Assembly: GCA_016193195.1 (NCBI GenBank)
Contig: JACPSQ010000088.1
Span: 1-18,387, forward strand
Source of the DNA: Candidatus Omnitrophota bacterium
GTDB taxonomy: Bacteria > Omnitrophota > Gorgyraeia > Aquiviventales > Aquiviventaceae
Length of the DNA: 18,387 nucleotides
Reading direction: 5' to 3'
Position numbers and translations under genes: made by a program. Below, piece after piece: positions 13,537 through 18,387 of the stretch (its first letter is position 1; every line of letters starts with the position of its first letter). The notes under the pieces are model-generated. The model saw nothing but the letters and a program-made list of their open reading frames with translations, was not told where the DNA came from and ran no database searches.

Positions 13537-15353
13537 GCCCTATCGGCGTGTTGATTTGGGTCATGGCGCTGGTCTACCAGCTCGCGATGTTTCGGGGGGT
13601 TGACGGCCAGTCGTGCTACCACGGGTCTGTGTTCCAGGTGACCCATCCGGGGAGCTTCCCCAACGACATGTTCATGTCGCCCTCTCGGCCGATCATGCAC
13701 TCGCTGTACTATCGCTTGGTGGGGATGATTGGCAACGTGTGGCTCGATGAGCGGGTCGTTTTCGTCGTCGCGATCGGCCTCGCGGCGCTGACGCTGGCGG
13801 CCGTGGACAAGACGGCGCAGGGCTTTGGAGCGCGGCGGGTCAGCGAGCGCGTGGCCATCCTCTCGTTGATGCTGCTGGGGCATACGATTCTTGAGAATAA
13901 CGCCTTTGCGGTGAGCCACCACAGCGTGAATCCGACCTATGTCGCTGCTCCGGTCAGCCTCTGGCTGCTCGCTCAGAGCCTGGGAGGCCGTTCCCTGCTG
14001 GTGGTCGTGCCGCTGCTGCTCCTGGCCGTGTCGATCTCGGTGAAAAACGCCTGGTGGCCGGCCCTGATCGCCCTGGCGCTGCTGGGCAGGCACCGCCTGG
14101 GGTGGCGCGGTCAGGCCATCGCCTGGGCCGTGGCTGCGGCGCTGATGGGGGCGGCGCTGACGGGCTACTATGCGGTGCTGCGCCCCTCGGATGGGAGCCA
14201 CGAGGCGCTCTTCGATTACATCCTTCATCATGTGGAAGATCGCGAGGCCAATCCATGGATGAATCCACTGCTGGGCAACCTTCTCTTCGTCGCGCTGTGC
14301 GTGGCGGGCTGGATGGTGAAAGGCCTGCGCGCCGCGGCGGCGGCGGACGTCCGGCTGGTGGCAGGCATGGGCCTTGCCTTGTGGGCGGCGGGCGGGCTGT
14401 ATCTCAGCTATGCGCCGGAGGGAATGAAAATCCCCTACCTGGTCGTGCCCAATCCCACCCGAGCGCTGTGGTGGACACAGTACGTCTTGCTGATTGCGCT
14501 GGGCGTGGCGCTGCTGAAGTGGCTGCAGCGCACGGTATCCTCGGCGGGGGTCGCTGGGGCCTGGGCGGGGTTGATGGCGGTCTATCTGCTGCACAACACG
14601 TTCAGAGCCAAGCTGGCGTTCGTCGTGGTGGCGGCGACCCTGGTGATGCTGTGGCGGTCCAGATCGCCGCGCCGCCAGCGGGGCGGAGATGTCGCGGCGA
14701 GAGACGAAACGGGCTGGCGGTTGAGCGCGATGTCTCCGGAGGGACGCCTGCGGATTACGGCGGCGGCGATGTGTGTCGGGGCGCTGAGCCTCTACGGCAT
14801 CGGCACACGGCATCGGGTCCCAGCCCTGAGCTTCCTCGTCCGCCACGGTATCGTGGGGGATAGTGATGCCGCGATGTGGGTGGGGGTCAACGAATACATC
14901 CGAGAGCGGACGCCAGCCTCCTCAACGGTGCTGGCCCTGGTGGCGCGGAACGCGCTCGGCAAAGAGATTGGCCTGCAGTTCGGCGGGTCACTGCGGACCC
15001 GGACGGGCCGGTCCATGCCGATGATGGGGCACCCGACGTCGCTGTACTTCGACTACCACAAACTGCGATGGCGGACTGCGCAGGTCGGGCATCTGGCTGA
15101 ACTGCTCGCCGCATGGGAGCGGCATGACGGGTTGGATGTCTCGACGCGTCTGGCGGCCCTCGGCTCGCCCGATTACGTGGTAGCGCCGGTCGAGAAGTCG
15201 CAGTGGGTGGGAGGCGTTCCAGGGTTCGCGTATACCGTCGAGACGGTGATTGGCGAGTACCTGATCATGCGGAAGCTCGCCAGGATCTCTGGCGGAGACG
15301 CCGAGCGGTCCCCCGGGGATGCGATGGACAGGCGGGTTGGCGACACATGGTGA
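13533..15353 (+). CDS. Polytopic membrane protein B, GT-C-like, paralogue of protein A
   Basis: A 606-residue membrane protein homologous along its length to protein A (7131-8984) but well diverged. The first loop has THPGSFPNDMF (Asp45), matching HPESFPGD in A. Both share DREANPW / DGEANPF, then YLSYAPEGMKIPYLV / YYTYAPDVMKIPILV with WW soon after, and a soluble C-terminal domain of about 180 residues with MWVGVNEYIRERTPASSTVL, RTRTGRSMPM and ERHD..DVSTRLAALGSPDY. About a dozen hydrophobic helices lie between residues 3 and 420. I infer a GT-C-like transferase or polymerase facing the periplasm, with A and B handling different donors or acceptors. Start: ATG 13533 overlaps the dehydrogenase stop; upstream in-frame codons are only the dehydrogenase tail in another frame. 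The stop overlaps the next methyltransferase. Confidence 0.75.
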   Translation: MSPIGVLIWVMALVYQLAMFRGVDGQSCYHGSVFQVTHPGSFPNDMFMSPSRPIMHSLYYRLVGMIGNVWLDERVVFVVAIGLAALTLAAVDKTAQGFGARRVSERVAILSLMLLGHTILENNAFAVSHHSVNPTYVAAPVSLWLLAQSLGGRSLLVVVPLLLLAVSISVKNAWWPALIALALLGRHRLGWRGQAIAWAVAAALMGAALTGYYAVLRPSDGSHEALFDYILHHVEDREANPWMNPLLGNLLFVALCVAGWMVKGLRAAAAADVRLVAGMGLALWAAGGLYLSYAPEGMKIPYLVVPNPTRALWWTQYVLLIALGVALLKWLQRTVSSAGVAGAWAGLMAVYLLHNTFRAKLAFVVVAATLVMLWRSRSPRRQRGGDVAARDETGWRLSAMSPEGRLRITAAAMCVGALSLYGIGTRHRVPALSFLVRHGIVGDSDAAMWVGVNEYIRERTPASSTVLALVARNALGKEIGLQFGGSLRTRTGRSMPMMGHPTSLYFDYHKLRWRTAQVGHLAELLAAWERHDGLDVSTRLAALGSPDYVVAPVEKSQWVGGVPGFAYTVETVIGEYLIMRKLARISGGDAERSPGDAMDRRVGDTW

Positions 15354-16243
15354 GGAAAGCGCTCGAGACCGTCGATCGCGCGCCGGCCCGGGGCTGGGTG
15401 GAACGCCAGAAACGCTTCTACGCGACGCGGACCCATCGACACCTCCGGTATTCGCCGGGCAGTGTGTATGCGGGTCACCTGGTCCAGCACCTGATGCATG
15501 CCGCGCAGCTACCGGCAGGCAGCCGCGTGCTTGAGGTGGGCTGCGGCGCGGGGCGCTTCACGTTCGACGTGCTGCAGAGCTTCGATGGAGAGCTGGTGGT
15601 TTGTGACTTCTCGGAGACGCTGCTGGATCAGCTCAACGGGCATCTGATGACATTCCCGGCCTCGCAGAGACATCGCGTGCGAATTGTGCCTGGGGATGTC
15701 TACCGGCTCGAGTCGGTGTTCGGCGAAGCGCAGTTCGATGCCGTGATTGGTTTCTTTTTTCTGCATCACTTGAACGATCTGGCGGATGCGCTGCGCCAAT
15801 TGTGCCGACTGGTGGTGCCAGGAGGGCAGATGGCGTTCATTGAGCCGAACCGGCGAAACCCTCTCTTTCTCCTCCAGACCCTCTGCTGCCCGGATATGAG
15901 CTGGGCGGAAGAGAAGGGGATGTTCGTGCTGGGGCGCTCCAGGATCCGGCAGGCGTTCCGTTCAGCCGGCATGATGGCCCCCACCATTCGGACCTTTGGA
16001 TGGTTTCCGCCGCAGATCCTGGATCGGTGGGGCTGGGCCATCCGAGTTGAGAAGCGGATTGAGCAGATGGCGTTCTGCCGCGGCATCCTTCCCTTCAGGC
16101 TCATTCAAAGCCGGCGGCCGGCCGGGGCATTGGGCGCAGAGGCAGTGGAAACGGGTGAGGGGATGCCGGCGGGACGAGCGGCCGAACGAGTTGTGCAAGT
16201 GGGGGGTAAGGCATGGGCGCGGCACCGCCGCTCATCAGCGTGA
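15347..16243 (+). CDS. Class I SAM-dependent methyltransferase
   Basis: A 298-residue methyltransferase with a classic SAM core: VLEVGCGAGRFTFDVL (61-76) is motif I, VVCDFSETLL (84-93) holds the ribose-binding acidic residue, VRIVPGDVYRLE (111-122) is motif II, and FDAVIGFFFLHHLND (130-144) with LVVPGGQMAFIEPNRR are the later strands. It resembles the Methyltransf_11/25 type and would methylate a sugar or lipid intermediate. ATG 15347 lies within the last codons of membrane protein B; GTG 15350 would give a 4-base GTGA overlap and is almost as likely. The last 30 bases overlap the glycosyltransferase start, and the tail (after about 265) is Ala/Gly/Arg-rich and without family likeness. Confidence 0.82.
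   Translation: MVRKALETVDRAPARGWVERQKRFYATRTHRHLRYSPGSVYAGHLVQHLMHAAQLPAGSRVLEVGCGAGRFTFDVLQSFDGELVVCDFSETLLDQLNGHLMTFPASQRHRVRIVPGDVYRLESVFGEAQFDAVIGFFFLHHLNDLADALRQLCRLVVPGGQMAFIEPNRRNPLFLLQTLCCPDMSWAEEKGMFVLGRSRIRQAFRSAGMMAPTIRTFGWFPPQILDRWGWAIRVEKRIEQMAFCRGILPFRLIQSRRPAGALGAEAVETGEGMPAGRAAERVVQVGGKAWARHRRSSA
16201..16211 (+). promoter_or_regulatory. Ribosome binding site of the GT2 glycosyltransferase
   Basis: GGGGGGTAAGG directly upstream of ATG 16213 supports that start even though it overlaps the end of the methyltransferase gene by 31 bases. The ISVIIP strand of the enzyme begins only six codons later, leaving little room for a later start. Confidence 0.5.
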
Positions 16244-17115
16244 TCATCCCGAATCATAACTACGGTCGATATCTGGGACAGGCGATTGAGAGCGTCTTGG
16301 GGCAATCCTATTCCCGAGTCGAGGTGATCGTGGTTGATGATGGCTCAACGGATGACTCGATGGAGGTGCTGCGCCGCTTCGGCGATCGGATCCGGTGGCT
16401 GCAGCAGCCTCGCCAGGGCGTGTCCGCCGCGCGCAATCGGGGGATTCAAGCCACCCGGGGCGAGCTGATCGCGTTCCTCGACTCAGACGACGTGTGGCAT
16501 CCGGAGAAGCTCGCGCGGCAACTTGCGCGGCTGAGCCGTCCTTCGGTGGGAATGGTCTACTGCGGGCGGTGGTTGATCGATGACGCAGGCCGTTGCCTCG
16601 GCATCGAGCAGCCAAGACACAGCGGCTGGGTGTTGAGGGAGATTGCGCTGCTGCGATGGGCTCAGGCGCCGGGCGGAAGCTCGGCGCTTGTGCGGAAGGA
16701 CTGCCTGGACCGAGTCGGCCTATTCGATCCGCAGCTCTCCACGTCGGCGGACTGGGATCTGTGGCGGCGGATCGCCTGCCGCTATGAGATCAGGGTGGTG
16801 CCGGAGCCGCTGGTCTCCTACCGGCAGCATCCCTCAGCGATGCACAGGAACGTCGAGCTGTTCGAGCGCGACATGCTCCGGGCGTTCGGGCGGATGTTCG
16901 AAGATTCCTCTGCGGCGGCTGTCCATCCCCTTCGGCGCCGCTGTTACAGCAACCTCTACCTCATGTGCTCAGGGGCCTACCTCCATGCCGGGCGATGGGA
17001 CAAGAGCCTCGCCTACGCGTGGCGCAGCGTCCTGGAGTGGCCGCTCAATGTGGCGACGCTGGCGTCGTTTCCGGTGCGCAGGCTCAGCTGGCTGGTGAGC
17101 CACGCCAGCGTCTGA
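16213..17115 (+). CDS. Family 2 glycosyltransferase (GT-A)
   Basis: A 300-residue GT2 inverting glycosyltransferase of the GT-A fold. The N-terminus is the usual ISVIIPNHNYGRYL (residues 9-21), followed by VIVVDDGSTDDS (39-49), the Asp pair for nucleotide binding, GVSAARNRGI (69-78), and the metal-binding DxD as AFLDSDDVW (87-95). SADWDLWRR (178-186) contains the catalytic-base region and VSYRQHPSAMHRN (201-213) is the common C-terminal loop. It transfers a sugar from a nucleotide donor to a lipid-linked glycan on the cytoplasmic face. No membrane segments are obvious. Donor unknown; GDP-sugars from the nearby Gmd are one candidate. Confidence 0.92.
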   Translation: MGAAPPLISVIIPNHNYGRYLGQAIESVLGQSYSRVEVIVVDDGSTDDSMEVLRRFGDRIRWLQQPRQGVSAARNRGIQATRGELIAFLDSDDVWHPEKLARQLARLSRPSVGMVYCGRWLIDDAGRCLGIEQPRHSGWVLREIALLRWAQAPGGSSALVRKDCLDRVGLFDPQLSTSADWDLWRRIACRYEIRVVPEPLVSYRQHPSAMHRNVELFERDMLRAFGRMFEDSSAAAVHPLRRRCYSNLYLMCSGAYLHAGRWDKSLAYAWRSVLEWPLNVATLASFPVRRLSWLVSHASV

Positions 17116-17117
17116 CC

Positions 17118-17237
17118 ATGCCGGAGCCGCTGCGGGTTCTGTACCTGTCCTACGACGGCGTGTTTGAGCCGTTGGGGCAGTCCAAAGTCCTGCCCTATCT
17201 TCGGGGGCTGGATGTGCTGGAGTATGCGTCTCCATGA
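17118..17237 (+). pseudogene. Orphan N-terminal segment of a GT4-type glycosyltransferase (39 aa)
   Basis: A 39-codon frame begins two bases after the GT2 stop and reads LRVLYLSYDGVFEPLGQSKV then LPYLRGL, the well-known N-terminus of GT4/GT1-type glycosyltransferases (VLYLSYDG..DPLGQSQV.PYL.GL). It then ends within eleven codons at TGA 17235-17237. The remaining 330 or so residues of such an enzyme are missing, yet the stop still overlaps the ATG of gmd (ATGA at 17234). That pattern suggests an internal deletion joining the first 30 codons to the last few, or an assembly collapse. It cannot be an active transferase; its translation may still couple ribosomes into gmd. Confidence 0.7.
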
Positions 17238-18355
17238 GCCGCCGCGCCTTCATTACGGGGATCAGCGGGCAGGATGGTTTCTACCTGGCGGAGCTCCTCT
17301 TGAACAAAAGCTACGCGGTGTATGGGCTCACCCGGCACAGCCCGGCGGCCGGCAGGGATAGGGCGGCGAAGCAGCATCCGGCGCCGGCTCAAGGCGACCG
17401 GCCCGCCGCGGAACGAATCGATTGCCTCGGTGATCTGTCGGACGGCGCGCGCCTGCGGGAGCTGATGCAGGAGATCCGGCCGCACGAGGTCTACCATTTC
17501 GGCGCCCAGTCGGACTCCCGGATCAGCTTCGAGATTCCCGACTACACGACCGACATCACGGGGCTCTCGACGCTACGCCTGCTGGAAGCAATCCGGCAGG
17601 TCGATCCCGGGATCCGGTTCTACCAGGCCTCAAGCTGCGAGATCTTCGGGGACGCCCCGCCTCCTCAGTCCGAGGGCTCGCCCATGCACCCGTGCAACCC
17701 CTACGCGGTCGCCAAGCTCTACGCGTATCACCTGGCGCGAGTCTACCGGGAGGCGTACGGGATGTGGTGCGCGAGCGGCATCCTCTTCAACCACGAGTCG
17801 CCGCGCCGGGACGAGCGCCATGTGACCCGCAAGATCACCCGCGGCATCGCCCGCATCCTCGCCGGAGCGCAGGAGACCATCACGCTCGGCGATCTCCGGG
17901 CCCGGCGGGATTGGGGCTATGCGCCGGAGTATGTCGAGGCGGCGTGGACGCTGGTGCAGCGCGAGGCCCCGGAGGACGTCGTCATCGGGACCGGGGAGGA
18001 TCACGCGGTCGCCGACTTCGTTGAGGTGGCGTTCGGGTACGTCGGGCTGCGCCAGGAGCGGCGTGTGAGAACCGACCCGAAGCATTTCAGGGCTGCCGAC
18101 TCGTGGGTGCTGCGGGCGGATGGCTCGAGGGCAGACCGCCTGCTCGGCTGGAAACCGAGGCTCTCGTTTGAAGCGTTGGTCAAGCTCCTCGTCGATGCAG
18201 ACCTCCGGTTGGCGGGCCTGGACGTCATTGGTGAGGGCGTGGAGGCGGCCCGGCGGGCTGGTCTCGAGTGGAGCCTCGCCGGCCTCTTCGGCCCGCTGAC
18301 CGTGGACGAGGTGGCCGCAGGCACGGCGCAGGGGAAGGCGGGGGATGGCCGGTAG
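17234..18355 (+). CDS. gmd: GDP-mannose 4,6-dehydratase
   Basis: A 373-residue extended SDR enzyme converting GDP-D-mannose to GDP-4-keto-6-deoxy-D-mannose, the precursor of fucose, rhamnose, perosamine and related sugars. GISGQDGFYLAELLL (9-23) is the NADP-binding loop; the active site is SSCEIFGD (Ser134 for the usual Thr, Glu136) and NPYAVAKLYAYHL with Tyr157 and Lys161. GILFNHESPRRDERHVTRKI (182-201) and LGDLRARRDWGYAPEYVEAAW are near-canonical Gmd signatures. Two departures: the region after the first loop (about 35-65) is Ala/Arg/Gln-rich where Gmd normally has the SSFNT-R segment, and the usual LAAQS reads FGAQSDSRISFE. A tail of about 45 residues follows the normal end. No second-step enzyme (fucose synthase, RMD or aminotransferase) is seen in this window. 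Confidence 0.93.
   Translation: MSRRAFITGISGQDGFYLAELLLNKSYAVYGLTRHSPAAGRDRAAKQHPAPAQGDRPAAERIDCLGDLSDGARLRELMQEIRPHEVYHFGAQSDSRISFEIPDYTTDITGLSTLRLLEAIRQVDPGIRFYQASSCEIFGDAPPPQSEGSPMHPCNPYAVAKLYAYHLARVYREAYGMWCASGILFNHESPRRDERHVTRKITRGIARILAGAQETITLGDLRARRDWGYAPEYVEAAWTLVQREAPEDVVIGTGEDHAVADFVEVAFGYVGLRQERRVRTDPKHFRAADSWVLRADGSRADRLLGWKPRLSFEALVKLLVDADLRLAGLDVIGEGVEAARRAGLEWSLAGLFGPLTVDEVAAGTAQGKAGDGR
18330..18338 (+). promoter_or_regulatory. Ribosome binding site of the last, partial gene
   Basis: AGGGGAAGG lies six bases before ATG 18345, inside the end of gmd, and is the main reason to call a gene there. Confidence 0.45.
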
Positions 18356-18387
18356 CTCTCAGGACCTAGCGGCCGAGGTCTGGACGC
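18345..18387 (+). CDS. Start of the next gene (partial, cut by the window edge)
   Basis: An ATG at 18345 behind a good Shine-Dalgarno opens a frame of 14 codons to the right edge (begins MAGSSQDLAAEVWT), overlapping the last 11 bases of gmd as is usual in this operon. Too little is visible to assign a family. By position it is probably another sugar-modifying, glycosyltransferase or transport gene. Confidence 0.45.
   Translation, partial: MAGSSQDLAAEVWT

Noticed and set aside
13263..14846. 527-codon open frame on the minus strand
   Set aside because: It is antisense to the dehydrogenase and membrane protein B, both with clear families or paralogy. The translation is Arg/His/Gln-rich low-complexity without motifs, as expected of an antisense shadow in GC-rich DNA.
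15203..15346. Earlier start for the methyltransferase at 15347
   Set aside because: The extension is an out-of-frame reading of the end of membrane protein B, Arg-rich and without likeness to methyltransferases.
1..18387. tRNA, rRNA, CRISPR array, riboswitch or rho-independent terminator
   Set aside because: Reading both strands I found no cloverleaf, no regularly spaced repeats, and no GC stem followed by a T-run; the GC-rich part is almost fully coding.

Overview
The window looks like part of a surface-polysaccharide (O-antigen, capsule or exopolysaccharide) biosynthesis locus from an environmental, probably Gram-negative bacterium. All genes I can support lie on the + strand. From about 2650 onward the DNA is GC-rich, genes touch or overlap, and no tRNA, rRNA or CRISPR is visible. 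The mix of GT-B surface-carbohydrate proteins, sugar O-methyltransferases, a GmhA-like isomerase, a KdsB-like cytidylyltransferase and Gmd recalls loci in Nitrospirota, Omnitrophota and Leptospira-like genomes. I cannot fix the taxon from this sequence.

Layout. (1) Positions 1-2645 differ from the rest: clearly more AT-rich at first, with real intergenic gaps. They hold the 3' end of an IS3-family transposase (1-122), a TylF-like sugar O-methyltransferase broken by a one-base shift in an A8 run (126-804), and a 'PFTS-motif' polysaccharide protein (922-2577). (2) A short orphan 3' end of another polysaccharide gene (2646-2819) marks the start of the GC-rich part. (3) From 2823 to the right edge runs one translationally coupled operon, with ATGA, TGATG or TAAATG junctions almost throughout. 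Its order is: GT-B-like surface carbohydrate protein, Gfo/Idh/MocA oxidoreductase, methyltransferase-like protein with a degenerate SAM loop, SIS isomerase, large membrane protein A, HAD phosphatase, NanM-type sugar O-methyltransferase, HpcH/HpaI aldolase, orphan C-terminal piece of a methyltransferase, KdsB-like cytidylyltransferase, D-2-hydroxyacid dehydrogenase, large membrane protein B (paralogue of A), methyltransferase, GT2 glycosyltransferase, orphan N-terminal piece of a GT4 glycosyltransferase, GDP-mannose 4,6-dehydratase, and the start of one more gene.

How the genes may work together (inference). The SIS isomerase, HpaI-type aldolase, HAD phosphatase and KdsB-like cytidylyltransferase together look like a route to a CMP-activated 3-deoxy-ulosonic (Kdo-like) acid. 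In this route a pyruvate aldolase would replace the usual PEP-dependent synthase of the KdsA/NeuB type. Gmd supplies GDP-4-keto-6-deoxymannose for a deoxyhexose. The oxidoreductases and several methyltransferases would tailor the sugars, and the GT-B, GT2 and possibly the two GT-C-like membrane proteins would assemble or modify the glycan.

The most novel items are the A/B pair of polytopic membrane proteins, which share a first-loop HP-x-SFP-x-D signature and a conserved soluble C-terminal domain, and the aldolase-based ulosonate module lying between and beside them. The locus also carries several gene remnants (transposase end, frameshifted methyltransferase, three orphan gene pieces), which points to active remodelling.
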